Below are positions 8,850-17,562 of a stretch of 64,000 nucleotides of DNA, one piece after another; position 1 is the stretch's first letter, and each line of letters starts with the position of its first letter. The notes below the pieces were generated by a model. That model saw only the letters and a program-made list of their open reading frames with translations. It was not told the origin of the DNA and ran no database searches. This DNA is from Actinopolymorpha pittospori (GTDB lineage: Bacteria; Actinomycetota; Actinomycetes; Propionibacteriales; Actinopolymorphaceae): the NCBI RefSeq assembly GCF_014873875.1, contig NZ_JADBEM010000001.1, positions 1 through 64,000 of the forward strand. Reading direction: 5' to 3'. Both the position numbers and the translations under genes were made by a program.

Positions 8850-10265
8850 TCAGGCGTGCAGGACCAGGAGCTTCTCGCGGACCAGGTCCGCGATCGCGTA
8901 GCGGACGCCCTCGAGGCCCTGACCGGATCCCTTGACCCCGCCGTAGGGCATGTGGTCGGCACGGTAGGACGGCGGCATGTTGATCAGGACCGTGCCGGCC
9001 TCGGCCTCGTTGGCGTACTTCATCGCGGTGGCGATGTCGGAGGTGTAGATCGAGGTGTTCAGGGCGTAGTCGGCCGCGTTGACCTGCGCGATGGCATCAG
9101 CGAGGCCGTCGACGGTGAGCACGCTGAGGACGGGTCCGAACGCCTCCTCACACACGAGGGGGTGGTCGGCGGGTACGTCGGTGAGGATGGTCGGAGGAAG
9201 CAGCCCATCGGCCACGGCACCACCGGTGAGGATCCGCGCGCCGCTCTGCTTGGCCGAGTCGATCCAGCTCTCCAGCCGCTTGGTCGCGTCGGCGGAGATG
9301 AGCGGGCCCACGACGGTGGACTCCAGTCGCGGGTCGCCGACCGGCATGGCCCGCACGATGTCGGTGAGCGCCGCGACGAACTCCTCCGCGACGGCCCGGT
9401 CGACGTAGAGCCGCTGCAGTGACACGCACGCCTGGCCGGCGTAGACGAAGGAGGCGTCAGCCGCGGCGCGTGCGGCCCGGGCGATGTCGGCGTCGGCCGC
9501 CACGACCATCGCGGTGTTCGAGCCGAGTTCGAGTACGTAGTCCTTGCGCGGGGCCTGGGCCTTGAGCGCCCAGCCGACCCGGCCGGACCCGGTGAACGTC
9601 ACGACCGCCACCCGGTCGTCGGCTTGCAGGGCGCCGACGATCTCCGGCGGCGGGCCGGTCACGAGGTTGAGCCAGCCCGCGGGGACGCCGGCCTCCTCGA
9701 AGACCCTCACCATCAGCCCGGCGGTCAGGGGTGCGTGGTCCGACGGCTTCACCACGACGGCGCAGCCCGCGGCCAGCGCCGGTCCGAGCTTGTGCAGAAG
9801 GAGGTTGATGGGGAAGTTGAAGGGCGTGATCGCGGCCACGACGCCCTTGGCGACGGGCTGGGTGAACGCGAAGGTTCCCTCGCCGCTGGCCACGGCGTCC
9901 AGGGGGACCCGCTCCCCCGGCAGCCGCTTGGCTTCCTCCGCCGACCAGCGCAACGTCTCCACAGCGCGGGCGACCTCCCCGCGCGCGGCGGTGATCGGCT
10001 TGCCGACCTCCGCCGTGATGAGCTGGGCGAAGGACTCGGCGCGTTCGGCGACCAGGCCCGCCGCGCGGCGCAGCGCTTCGGCGCGGGCGTGCACCGGCCA
10101 CGGCGTACGCATCGCGCGGTACGCGGCGTCGACGGCCTTCGTCGTGTCGGCGGCGGTGCCGACCGCGACGGTGCCGATCTGTTCGCGCGTCCACGTGTCG
10201 TACTGCGGTGTCCGCTCCGCGCGGTCGCTCCAGCTGCCGTCGATGAACAGGCCCTGGTCTGTCAC
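8850..10265 (-). CDS. Aldehyde dehydrogenase (NAD(P)-dependent, ALDH superfamily)
   Basis: The 471-residue enzyme oxidises an aldehyde to a carboxylate. Visible are TPFNFPINL, VTFTGSGRVG of the cofactor fold, the general-base Glu in VLELGSN (about 246) and the nucleophile Cys in GQACVSLQR (about 280). It is the last gene of a five-gene operon, and its ATG overlaps the stop of the dehydrogenase gene upstream (ATGA). Downstream of a kinase and aldolase, the natural substrate would be the three-carbon aldehyde released by the aldolase: lactaldehyde, or 3-sulfolactaldehyde if the pathway is a sulfo-EMP variant. It could also be a succinate-semialdehyde-type enzyme. Confidence 0.87.
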   Translation of the reverse strand: MTDQGLFIDGSWSDRAERTPQYDTWTREQIGTVAVGTAADTTKAVDAAYRAMRTPWPVHARAEALRRAAGLVAERAESFAQLITAEVGKPITAARGEVARAVETLRWSAEEAKRLPGERVPLDAVASGEGTFAFTQPVAKGVVAAITPFNFPINLLLHKLGPALAAGCAVVVKPSDHAPLTAGLMVRVFEEAGVPAGWLNLVTGPPPEIVGALQADDRVAVVTFTGSGRVGWALKAQAPRKDYVLELGSNTAMVVAADADIARAARAAADASFVYAGQACVSLQRLYVDRAVAEEFVAALTDIVRAMPVGDPRLESTVVGPLISADATKRLESWIDSAKQSGARILTGGAVADGLLPPTILTDVPADHPLVCEEAFGPVLSVLTVDGLADAIAQVNAADYALNTSIYTSDIATAMKYANEAEAGTVLINMPPSYRADHMPYGGVKGSGQGLEGVRYAIADLVREKLLVLHA

Positions 10266-11368
10266 GGTTGCCGTTCCTCCTGCTGTGCGTCGAGGGTGGG
10301 TCCGACGCTGTCGATGTTGGCCAGGACCGCGGTCACGAACTCCTCCGTTCCCGCGGTCCCGCCGAGGTCACGTGTGCGCACGCCGTCGGCCAGTGCCTGC
10401 TCGAACGCGGCGACGAGGTGCGCGGCGGCGCGGGGCTGGCCCAGGTGGTCGAGCATGAGCGCGCCGCTCCAGATCTGTCCGATCGGGTTGGCGATGCCCT
10501 GCCCGGCGATGTCCGGGGCGGAGCCGTGGACGGGTTCGAACATCGACGGGTAGCGGCGTGGCGGGTTGAGGTTGGCGCTCGGCGCGACGCCGATCGAGCC
10601 GGTGATCGCGCTGGCCAGGTCGGACAGGATGTCGCCGAGCAGGTTCGAGGCGACGATGACGTCGAAGTCCCAGGGCCGCAGCACCAGGGCGGCGGCGAGC
10701 GCGTCGACCAGGACGTTGCGCAGGGTGAGGCCCGGGTGGTCGGCGGCCACCTCGTCGACGACGCCCGCGACAACCTCGTCCCAGAAGGGCATGGTGTGGA
10801 CGATGCCGTTGCTCTTGGTCGCCGAGGTCAGCGAGCCGCGGCGGGTGACCGCGAGGTCGGCGGCGAAGCGTGCGACGCGGGTGATGCCCGTCCGGGTGAA
10901 CACGGCCTCCTGGATGGCCGCCTCCGCCTCGGTGCCGCGGGCGTAGCGGCCGCCGATCTCGGAGTACTCGCCCTCGTTGTTCTCCCGCACGATCACCATG
11001 TCGATCGGCTGGTCGGCGCGGAGCACGGGGGTGAGGCCCGGCAGGGTCCGCGCGGGGCGCAGGTTGACGTACTGCTGGAACTCGCGGCGGATGGGGATGA
11101 GCAGACCCCACAGGGTCTCGGTGTCGGGGATGTCGGGGGTTCCGACCGCGCCGAGGAAGATCGCGTCGTGCTTGGAGAGCTGGTCGATGCCGTCGACGGG
11201 CATCATCGCGCCGGTACGGCGGTAGAAGTCCGAGCCCCAGTCGTACTCCCGCCAGTCCAGGGAGACGTCGTAGTGGGCCGTCACCGCGTCGACGCAGCGG
11301 ATCGCGGCGGGCATGACTTCCTGGCCGATGCCGTCGCCCGCGACGACGGCGATGCTCGCGCTGGTCAT
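10262..11368 (-). CDS. Isocitrate/isopropylmalate dehydrogenase family protein, tartrate/D-malate dehydrogenase-like
   Basis: The 368-residue beta-decarboxylating dehydrogenase acts on a 2-hydroxy acid with an acidic substituent. The TtuC/DmlA subgroup pattern is clear: VVAGDGIGQEV at the N-terminus, ENNEGEYSEIGG, VIVASNLLGDILSDL with the metal-binding Asp residues, and FEPVHGSAPDIAGQ. Enzymes of this subgroup oxidise tartrate, D-malate and related 3-substituted malates with NAD. It overlaps both neighbours by four bases, so it belongs to the kinase-aldolase operon. Its role beside an aldolase is not obvious; see findings. Confidence 0.85.
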   Translation of the reverse strand: MTSASIAVVAGDGIGQEVMPAAIRCVDAVTAHYDVSLDWREYDWGSDFYRRTGAMMPVDGIDQLSKHDAIFLGAVGTPDIPDTETLWGLLIPIRREFQQYVNLRPARTLPGLTPVLRADQPIDMVIVRENNEGEYSEIGGRYARGTEAEAAIQEAVFTRTGITRVARFAADLAVTRRGSLTSATKSNGIVHTMPFWDEVVAGVVDEVAADHPGLTLRNVLVDALAAALVLRPWDFDVIVASNLLGDILSDLASAITGSIGVAPSANLNPPRRYPSMFEPVHGSAPDIAGQGIANPIGQIWSGALMLDHLGQPRAAAHLVAAFEQALADGVRTRDLGGTAGTEEFVTAVLANIDSVGPTLDAQQEERQP

Positions 11369-12201
11369 GACGCGGATCCTTCGAGCTCGAGGTTGTCTGG
11401 ATGTGCGGAGCGGGTCTTCTCGATGGTCACCTCGTAGTGGGCGAGCATCTCCTCGTCCTCCCGGCGCAGCGCGTCGTCGGTGACCAGGACGTCGATCGCG
11501 TCCCAGCCGCACACGCGCACCATGGAGGACGTGGTGAACTTCGAGGAGTCGGCGAGGAGGACGACGTTGTCGGAGACGTCGATCAGGGCGCGTTTGGTGA
11601 TGGCGTCGAAGCCGTTGCCGCAGAAGGCGCCCCGCTCGCCGAGGCCGCTGGCGGCGAGGAAGAGCGTCTCGACGTGCAGGTTGGAGATGGCGGCCAGGGT
11701 GGAGGGGCCGGAGAAGGAGAGCGACTCCGAGTGCAGGATGCCGCCCAGGCAGGTCACCTCGACGCCGGGATGGGTCGCGAGCGTGGAGACCACCGGCAGC
11801 GACGGTGTGATGATCTGCGCCCGCAGCTCCGGACCGAGCAGGCCGGCCAGCCCGGCGGGTGTCGTGCCGGCGTCGATGGCGATGACCGCGCCCGGCCGCA
11901 CCATCCGGACCGCACGCGCGGCGATCGCCCGCTTGGCGTCGGCGTGGGAGTGGTGTCGGGCGGTGTAGTCGACGCCCAGGATGTCGGTGGGTACGAGCGA
12001 CCCGACGCCGCCGTGGAAGCTGCGGAGCCGGCCCTCCCCGACGAGGCGGCCGACGTCGCGGCGGATCGTCATCTCCGAGACACCGAAGAGTTGGGCGAGT
12101 TCCAGGATGGTGCAGTAGCCCTGTCCGGTCACGAACTGGGCGAGCCGCTCGCGACGCTCGGAGGCCGAGGCGTAGGCGAACGAGGTGTCGGTCTCGGGCA
12201 C
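11365..12201 (-). CDS. DeoR/GlpR-family transcriptional regulator
   Basis: The 278-residue repressor has an N-terminal winged helix (TILELAQLFGVSEMTIRRDV) and a C-terminal DeoR sensor domain with IDAGTT, GFDAITKRAL and LLADSSKF. These bind phosphorylated sugars in this family. It lies inside the operon it probably controls: its GTG start overlaps the aldolase stop (TAGTG), and its stop overlaps the next ATG. The likely operator is the pair of ATGTTTGA repeats at 14099-14127. E. coli YihW, which controls sulfoquinovose genes, is in the same family. Confidence 0.88.
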   Translation of the reverse strand: MPETDTSFAYASASERRERLAQFVTGQGYCTILELAQLFGVSEMTIRRDVGRLVGEGRLRSFHGGVGSLVPTDILGVDYTARHHSHADAKRAIAARAVRMVRPGAVIAIDAGTTPAGLAGLLGPELRAQIITPSLPVVSTLATHPGVEVTCLGGILHSESLSFSGPSTLAAISNLHVETLFLAASGLGERGAFCGNGFDAITKRALIDVSDNVVLLADSSKFTTSSMVRVCGWDAIDVLVTDDALRREDEEMLAHYEVTIEKTRSAHPDNLELEGSAS

Positions 12202-13112
12202 TACAGCTTCCCCTTCGCGGTCTGGCTGTCGATCCGAGACGTGCGCACGATGTCGGACAGGGCATGCAGTCTCGGCACCGCGCGGTCGAGGAGTGCCGCC
12301 CGCTGGTCACCTTCGGCCACGGTGTCGGACCAGATGGCTCGGCCCGCGAGGAATCCAGAGGAGCCGCCGGCGCACGCCTCGGTGACAGCATCGGCGAAGT
12401 CAGCCTGCCGCACTCCGTTGGACAGGACAACCCACGGACCGTCGACCACCTCGGTCAGTGCGCGCGACTGGTCCACAACTCCGCTGACATCGCCCGCGAC
12501 ATAGCCCGGCACCTCCGCCTTGTAGACGCTCGCGCCGGGTGAGAGGTCGGCCGCCGCTTCGAGGATCGCCTCGTGACGATCGGCGGGGCTCTTCCAGTCG
12601 GCGTCGACCGGGGGCCGCACGATGCCTTCGACGAAGGTGCCCACCCCGGCCGCGGCGGCGAGTTCGAGGAACCGCTGGACGGTGCGGACGTGCTTGTCCT
12701 GGCCGCGTCGCCAGATGATGAGGAGCTTGATCGCCGTCGCGCCGGCGCCCTTGATGAACTCGGGGGTGACGTCCTCGTCGAGGTCGGTGTCGGCGACACC
12801 TGCTCCGCGGACGCTGTGCAGGACGTCGACCGCCAGCAGCAGCCCGCAGGTCGGCGCGATCCAGGTGGGGCGTTGCGCGGTGGTGACGGCGTAGGGGCGG
12901 TCGAGCAGGACGCCGGAAGCGTGGGGGGTGAGGACCTGCGCGGCAGTGCGCTTGAAGTCACGCAACGCGTCGTCTCCGACGAGTTCGCCTCCGGGCCCCG
13001 CGGGAAACATCTCGCGGAGGGACTCGCGCTGGTCGAGTGCGACCATGGCGAACCCGCCCTCCGCGGTCATGAGGGGCGCCAGGCGTTCGTCGACGGGCTT
13101 GTTCACGGTCAC
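12201..13112 (-). CDS. Class I aldolase of the DeoC/LacD family, YihT-like
   Basis: The 303-residue Schiff-base aldolase matches, from memory, E. coli 6-deoxy-6-sulfofructose-1-phosphate aldolase YihT along its length. Shared features are GGFAMVALDQRE near the start, KLLIIWRRG, EGIVRPP, VYKAEVPGY with the probable Schiff-base Lys (about 198), PWVVLSNGV, and SGFLAGRAIW in the phosphate site. It should split a ketose 1-phosphate into dihydroxyacetone phosphate and a three-carbon aldehyde. LacD-type tagatose-bisphosphate aldolases are the alternative. The first of two GTG codons was chosen because AGGGAG lies ten bases upstream. It lies 19 bases after the kinase gene. Confidence 0.82.
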   Translation of the reverse strand: MTVNKPVDERLAPLMTAEGGFAMVALDQRESLREMFPAGPGGELVGDDALRDFKRTAAQVLTPHASGVLLDRPYAVTTAQRPTWIAPTCGLLLAVDVLHSVRGAGVADTDLDEDVTPEFIKGAGATAIKLLIIWRRGQDKHVRTVQRFLELAAAAGVGTFVEGIVRPPVDADWKSPADRHEAILEAAADLSPGASVYKAEVPGYVAGDVSGVVDQSRALTEVVDGPWVVLSNGVRQADFADAVTEACAGGSSGFLAGRAIWSDTVAEGDQRAALLDRAVPRLHALSDIVRTSRIDSQTAKGKL

Positions 13113-13131
13113 CGGTTTCTCTCTCCCTGGT

Positions 13132-14046
13132 TCATTGCGCGGATCCGGACATGGTGACGGATTCCGCACGCTTGGCGACGAAGGCGTCGAGCGCGTCCCG
13201 GCGGGGGATCGCCGATCGGCCGTCGAGTGCGCGGCAGGACATGGCCGCGGCCGCGTTGGCGTCCCGCACGGCGTCCAGCAGGGATCGGCCGGTGACAAGG
13301 CCGGCGAGCAGAGCCCCGTGGAACACGTCGCCGGCTCCCAGCGTCGAGACGACCTCGACGGTGAAGCTCGCGACGTGGTGGTTCACGCCGTCCGCGCGGA
13401 CCCACGAGCCGCGTGCCCCGTCGGTCGCGACGACCTGGGCGGCGCCCTCGTCGGTCGCCGCGGCGAGGGCGGCCTCGATGGTCGGGGCGGCTGGGTAGCG
13501 GTGCCGAAGACTGGGCACCGACGGTACGTAGAGGTCGACCCCGGTCCAGTCCCGTGCGGTCATCGGGTTGCCGGCGTCGATGCTGAGCCGCGGCCGGTCG
13601 GGCGTGGCAGCGAGCGCGGACCGCACGGGGTCCAGCCCGGACTGGTCGACGTGGACCCATCGGGCGGCCTCGAGTGGGACGGCGCGGGGGTGGGGCTCGG
13701 GTGCGCGGGTCGTGACGATCGTGCGGCCGCCGCTGGAGGCGGAGGCGAGGACGACGCTGCGCGCGGTCTGCACGGTGTCGTCGACGTCGAGCCAGTCGAC
13801 GTTGACGCCTTCGTCGGCGAGGCCGTCGCGGATGGCGCGGCCGGCCTGGTCGTTGCCGACGACGCCGCAGAACCCGACCCGGGCACCCAGCCGGGCCAGT
13901 GCCACGGCCGCGGTCGCCGCGGGCCCTCCGCCCGCGGTGACGAACGCGTCGGCGACGACCCGCTCATCGTCTGCGGGGATCGTCGCGACGGCCGCGATGG
14001 TGTCGAGGGTCGCCGCTCCGACGCAGATCACGTCGAGGGTGGACAT
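13132..14046 (-). CDS. PfkB-family sugar kinase, YihV-like
   Basis: The 304-residue ribokinase-family kinase shows VGAATLD, a glycine-rich GGGPAATAAVALARLG and the ATP-site/catalytic motif TLGAGDVFHGAL with the base Asp near 240. GGGPAATAAVA plus ARLGA is shared with E. coli YihV, the 6-deoxy-6-sulfofructose kinase. From memory, YihV contacts the sulfonate with Lys27, Asn109 and Arg138. The aligned positions here look like Arg, Thr and Gln/Ser, so a sulfosugar substrate is not assured. First gene of the operon, with GGAG six bases before the ATG at 14046. Confidence 0.82.
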   Translation of the reverse strand: MSTLDVICVGAATLDTIAAVATIPADDERVVADAFVTAGGGPAATAAVALARLGARVGFCGVVGNDQAGRAIRDGLADEGVNVDWLDVDDTVQTARSVVLASASSGGRTIVTTRAPEPHPRAVPLEAARWVHVDQSGLDPVRSALAATPDRPRLSIDAGNPMTARDWTGVDLYVPSVPSLRHRYPAAPTIEAALAAATDEGAAQVVATDGARGSWVRADGVNHHVASFTVEVVSTLGAGDVFHGALLAGLVTGRSLLDAVRDANAAAAMSCRALDGRSAIPRRDALDAFVAKRAESVTMSGSAQ

Positions 14047-14098
14047 GCGCGCTCCGTTTCGCGATCGGCGGGTCATCGGGGGTCACACTACACCCCGA

Positions 14099-14151
14099 AT
14101 GTTTGAGAAACATCAACTCATGTTTGATTTAGAACACAGTTTGGTTATAGT
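14099..14151 (+). promoter_or_regulatory. Operator repeats overlapping a promoter between the divergent sugar operons
   Basis: This AT-rich stretch holds two copies of ATGTTTGA, at 14099-14106 and 14120-14127, offset by 21 bp (two helical turns). The first is part of a dyad, TGTTTGAGAAACA. A sigma-70-like promoter for the transporter reads TTGATT (14124-14129), 16 bases, TATAGT (14146-14151), so the second repeat overlaps its -35 box. The arrangement suits repression by the DeoR protein of the facing operon. Confidence 0.6.
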
Positions 14152-14175
14152 GACTCAACCCAGCCTCCCCGGCCC

Positions 14176-14232
14176 ATGGAGATTGAGATGGATCCACGCC
14201 TCGCTCAGCCCCAGAGCGGTACCGCATGGTGA
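14176..14232 (+). CDS. Possible 18-codon leader ORF overlapping the permease start
   Basis: ATG at 14176 opens a short frame (MEIEMDPRLAQPQSGTAW) whose TGA at 14230-14232 lies just inside the permease gene starting at 14226. An internal ATG at 14188 is also preceded by a purine-rich stretch. Translational coupling or a leader peptide is possible, and chance is equally possible. Confidence 0.25.
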   Translation: MEIEMDPRLAQPQSGTAW

Positions 14233-15158
14233 CCCCATCGCTTCCCGCCGCACACTCGCGTCACGCTCGCTCCGGCAGCCGCCGGTCGGGTGGCTCGCGG
14301 CGGTGGACCGGATGGGGCTTTCTCGCACCGTTCCTGGTGGTCTTCGCCTTCACCCTCATCGCGCCGGTCGTCTACGCGATCTACCTGAGCTTCTTCCAGG
14401 ACCGGCTCGTCGGCGGCAACGTCTTCGCCGGGTTCGCGAACTACACCGCCGCGCTGCACGACCCGAAGTTCTGGTCCGCGCTTCGCCGGGTGGTCCTGTT
14501 CTTCTTCGTACAGGTCCCGATCATGCTCGCGCTCTCGACGTTCGCCGCGCTCGCGCTCGACAGCGCCCGGCTGCGCTTCCCCGCGTTCTTCCGGATCTCA
14601 CTGTTCCTGCCCTACGCCGTACCCTCCGTGGTCGCGGCGCTCATGTGGGGCTTCATCTACGGAACCGACTTCGGGCTGGTGGGCAACATCAACTCGGCGT
14701 TCGGGATCTCCCTGCCGGACCCGCTGTCTAACACGTGGGTTCTCGCGGCGATGGGCAACATCGCGGCCTGGGGATTCATCGGCTACAACATGTTGATCCT
14801 CTACGCCGCGTTGCGGACCGTACCCAAGGAGCTCTACGAGGCCGCTGAGATCGACCGGGCCGGCACCTTCGCCGTCATCCGCGCGATCAAGCTGCCCGCG
14901 ATGCGCTCGGCGTTCGTGGTGGCCCTCATCTTCTCGGTGATCGGCAGCTTCCAGCTGTTCAACGAACCGAACGTGTTGCGCACGCTGGCCCCGAACTCGA
15001 TCAGCACCAACTTCACGCCCAACATGTACGCCTACAACCTCGCCTTCAGCGGTCAGCAGTTCAACTACGCGGCGGCGATCGCGATCATCATGGGGATCAT
15101 CACCATGGTCGTCGCCTATGTCGTACAGACCGTCGGAATCCGGAAGGACGGTCGCTGA
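14226..15158 (+). CDS. Sugar ABC transporter permease (CUT1, MalF/UgpA-like)
   Basis: The 310-residue inner-membrane protein has six predicted spans. The conserved cytoplasmic loop reads EAAEIDRAGTFAVIRAIKLP, the EAA motif that docks to the ATPase. A basic Ser/Arg-rich N-terminus precedes the first span (WGFLAPFLVVFAF). It pairs with the next permease (TGATG overlap) and the binding protein at 16141. No ATPase gene is present, so a shared MsiK-like ATPase elsewhere is likely, as is common in actinobacteria. Confidence 0.9.
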   Translation: MVTPSLPAAHSRHARSGSRRSGGSRRWTGWGFLAPFLVVFAFTLIAPVVYAIYLSFFQDRLVGGNVFAGFANYTAALHDPKFWSALRRVVLFFFVQVPIMLALSTFAALALDSARLRFPAFFRISLFLPYAVPSVVAALMWGFIYGTDFGLVGNINSAFGISLPDPLSNTWVLAAMGNIAAWGFIGYNMLILYAALRTVPKELYEAAEIDRAGTFAVIRAIKLPAMRSAFVVALIFSVIGSFQLFNEPNVLRTLAPNSISTNFTPNMYAYNLAFSGQQFNYAAAIAIIMGIITMVVAYVVQTVGIRKDGR

Positions 15159-16084
15159 TGGCTGCGACGACCTCTACCGACCTCAGCATGGAGTCCCCGG
15201 CACGGCCCTCGGGGCGACGTGCCGGCGCTCGGTCCTTCCGCGCTCCACGCAAGTCGGTCACCCTGACGGTGGCGATGGTGGTGCTCGTCGTCTACACGTT
15301 GCTGCCGCTGGCGTGGCTCGTCGTCAACGCGACCAAGACACAGTCGTCGTTGTTGTCGACGTTTGGACTGTGGTTCGCCCATCCGTTCGCGTTGTGGCAG
15401 AACATCTCCGACACCTTCACCTACGACAACGGCGTCTTCGGGCACTGGATGGTGAACACCCTGATCTACGTCGTGGTGGGTGCGGGCGGTGCGACCATCC
15501 TCGCGACGCTCGCCGGGTACGGGCTCGCCCGCTACGACTTCCCCGGCAAGCGGGCGGTGTTCGCCGTCATCCTCGGCGCGATCGCCATCCCTGGCACGGC
15601 GCTGGCCGTGCCGACGTTCCTCATGTTCAGCGCACTGGGGCTGACGAACGGTCCGTTCGCCGTCATCATCCCCTCCCTCATCAGCCCGTTCGGTCTCTAC
15701 CTGATCTGGAGTTACGCCTCGGAGGCGGTGCCACCAGAGCTGTTGGAGGCCGCGCGGGTGGACGGCGCGGGCGAACTGCGGATCTTCTTGTCCATCGCGC
15801 TTCGCCTGCTCGCACCGGGGTTCGTGACGGTTCTGCTCTTCACCGTCGTCGCCACCTGGAACAACTATTTCCTTCCGCTCATCATGCTGAGTGATCCTCG
15901 GTGGTATCCGTTGACCGTCGGCCTCAATCACTGGAGTGCCCAGGTCGTCTCGGCCGGTGGTCGCCAGATCTACAACCTGGTCATCACTGGTTCGCTCCTC
16001 ACGATCATCCCGATCGTCGTCATCTTCCTGCTCATGCAGCGGTACTGGCAGTCCGGCCTCACCGCCGGAGGCGTCAAGCAATGA
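15158..16084 (+). CDS. Sugar ABC transporter permease (CUT1, MalG/UgpE-like)
   Basis: The 308-residue membrane protein is the second half of the transport channel. Six spans are apparent, and the EAA loop reads PPELLEAARVDGAGELRIF. It overlaps the first permease by one base, which argues for coupled translation and a one-to-one complex. The binding-protein gene follows after 56 bases. Confidence 0.9.
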   Translation: MAATTSTDLSMESPARPSGRRAGARSFRAPRKSVTLTVAMVVLVVYTLLPLAWLVVNATKTQSSLLSTFGLWFAHPFALWQNISDTFTYDNGVFGHWMVNTLIYVVVGAGGATILATLAGYGLARYDFPGKRAVFAVILGAIAIPGTALAVPTFLMFSALGLTNGPFAVIIPSLISPFGLYLIWSYASEAVPPELLEAARVDGAGELRIFLSIALRLLAPGFVTVLLFTVVATWNNYFLPLIMLSDPRWYPLTVGLNHWSAQVVSAGGRQIYNLVITGSLLTIIPIVVIFLLMQRYWQSGLTAGGVKQ

Positions 16085-16140
16085 GGACGGCGGATCGTCG
16101 TTGAAGCAGTAACCCATCCCAAGGAAGCGAAAGTACGATC

Positions 16141-17496
16141 ATGATCCGAAGCTCCCGACGCCGATTCGCGGCCGGTATCGCCGCGGTCGCGGTCGCCGCG
16201 CTCCCCCTCGCGGCGTGCGGATCCTCCACGGAGGACGCACCGAACGCGAAGCCCAGCGCGGTCGCCACGCAGGCCGACATTGACGCGGCGCTCCAGAAGG
16301 AGACGACGCTGACCTTCTGGGCCTGGGGTCCGCAGTACGCCGACGTGGTCAAGGCCTTCGAGAAGGCCTACCCGAAGGTGCACGTCAAGCTGCAGAACAA
16401 CGGCAGCAACAACACCGAGTACACCAAGCTGCAGAACGTCATCACCGCGGGTTCGGGCATCCCCGACGTCGCGCAACTGGAGTACACCGCGCTGCCGCAG
16501 TTCGCGTTCGGCAAGTCCCTGGTGGACCTCAACGCCTACGGTGTGGCGTCCATGAAGGACAAGTACTCCCCCTCCATCTGGTCGGAGGTGAACGTCAGCG
16601 GCGGTCTGTTCGGCCTTCCCCAAGACGGTGGACCGCTCGCGATGTTCTACCGTCAGGACGTCTTCGACAAGTACGACCTGAAGGTCCCCACCACCTGGGA
16701 CGAGTACATCGCCACGGCGAAGAAGCTGCGGGCCGCCGACCCCAAGAAGTACATGGCGCCCGACGCCGGGGAGGCCGGACTCACCAACGCACTCATCTGG
16801 CAGGCGGGTGGCAAGCCCTACTCCGCCGACGGTGAGAAGGTAACCGTCAACCTGGCCGACGAGGGCTCCCTCAAGTGGGCGAAGACGTGGGACCAGCTCA
16901 TCAAGCAAGGTCTCATTGACACCTCCTCGCCGTCGTTCTCCCCCGAGTGGTCGCAGGGTCTGGCCGATGGCAAGTACGCGACCTGGATCACCGGCGCGTG
17001 GGGCGCCGGCACCCTGCAGAACCGCATCCCGCAGGCCAAGGGCCTGTGGCGCGTGGCCCCCGTCCCGCAGTACGAGGCCGGTGGCAAGGCCAGCGGCGCC
17101 CAGGGCGGATCCGCGTCCTCGGTGCTCACCGCGAGCAAGAACAAGCTGGCCGCGATCGGGTTCGTCCAGTGGATGAGCGCGAACGAGGACGCGAACAAGA
17201 TCTGGGTCGACGAGGGTGGCTTCCCCAGCACCACCAACATGCTGGGTGGCGATGAGTGGCTCAACCGCAAGGTCGACTACTTCGGTGGCCAGCAGATCAA
17301 CACGATCTTCGCCGAGTCTACCGAGAACGTCTCCCCGGGCTGGCAGTTCCTGCCCTACGAGGTCTACGCCGACAGCGTGTTCAGTGACAACGTGGGCCCC
17401 GCCTACACCAAGAAGAGCGATCTGGCCGCCGGCCTGAAGCAGTGGCAGGAGCAGATCGTCAGCTACGGCAACCAGCAGGGATTCTCGGTCAATTGA
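16141..17496 (+). CDS. Sugar ABC transporter substrate-binding lipoprotein (family 1)
   Basis: The 451-residue extracytoplasmic sugar receptor has an Arg-rich n-region, a hydrophobic segment and lipobox LAAC with Cys26 as the probable anchor. Mature motifs typical of family 1 include LTFWAWG, GIPDVAQLEYTALPQF and LPQDGGPLAMFYRQDVFDKYDLKVPTTWDE. It supplies ligand to the permeases at 14226 and 15158. A strong hairpin follows the stop codon, as is common after binding-protein genes that need higher expression than the downstream gene. Confidence 0.92.
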   Translation: MIRSSRRRFAAGIAAVAVAALPLAACGSSTEDAPNAKPSAVATQADIDAALQKETTLTFWAWGPQYADVVKAFEKAYPKVHVKLQNNGSNNTEYTKLQNVITAGSGIPDVAQLEYTALPQFAFGKSLVDLNAYGVASMKDKYSPSIWSEVNVSGGLFGLPQDGGPLAMFYRQDVFDKYDLKVPTTWDEYIATAKKLRAADPKKYMAPDAGEAGLTNALIWQAGGKPYSADGEKVTVNLADEGSLKWAKTWDQLIKQGLIDTSSPSFSPEWSQGLADGKYATWITGAWGAGTLQNRIPQAKGLWRVAPVPQYEAGGKASGAQGGSASSVLTASKNKLAAIGFVQWMSANEDANKIWVDEGGFPSTTNMLGGDEWLNRKVDYFGGQQINTIFAESTENVSPGWQFLPYEVYADSVFSDNVGPAYTKKSDLAAGLKQWQEQIVSYGNQQGFSVN

Positions 17497-17503
17497 TCCG
17501 CCG

Positions 17504-17538
17504 GAGCCGGCACCCGCGTCGCTCGCGGGTGCCGGCTC
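17504..17538 (+). terminator. 15-bp perfect hairpin after the binding-protein gene
   Basis: GAGCCGGCACCCGCG pairs perfectly with 17524-17538 across a 5-base loop. It lies between the binding protein and the alcohol dehydrogenase, so it may act as a partial terminator or as a 3' stabiliser of the transporter mRNA. Confidence 0.75.
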
Positions 17539-17562
17539 TGTCCATGACGTGAGGGAGATCGG

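Noticed and set aside
8850..14046. Firm assignment of the cluster to sulfoquinovose degradation
   Set aside because: Family resemblance is good but the remembered sulfonate-binding residues of the kinase are not evident, and sulfoquinovosidase and isomerase genes are absent.
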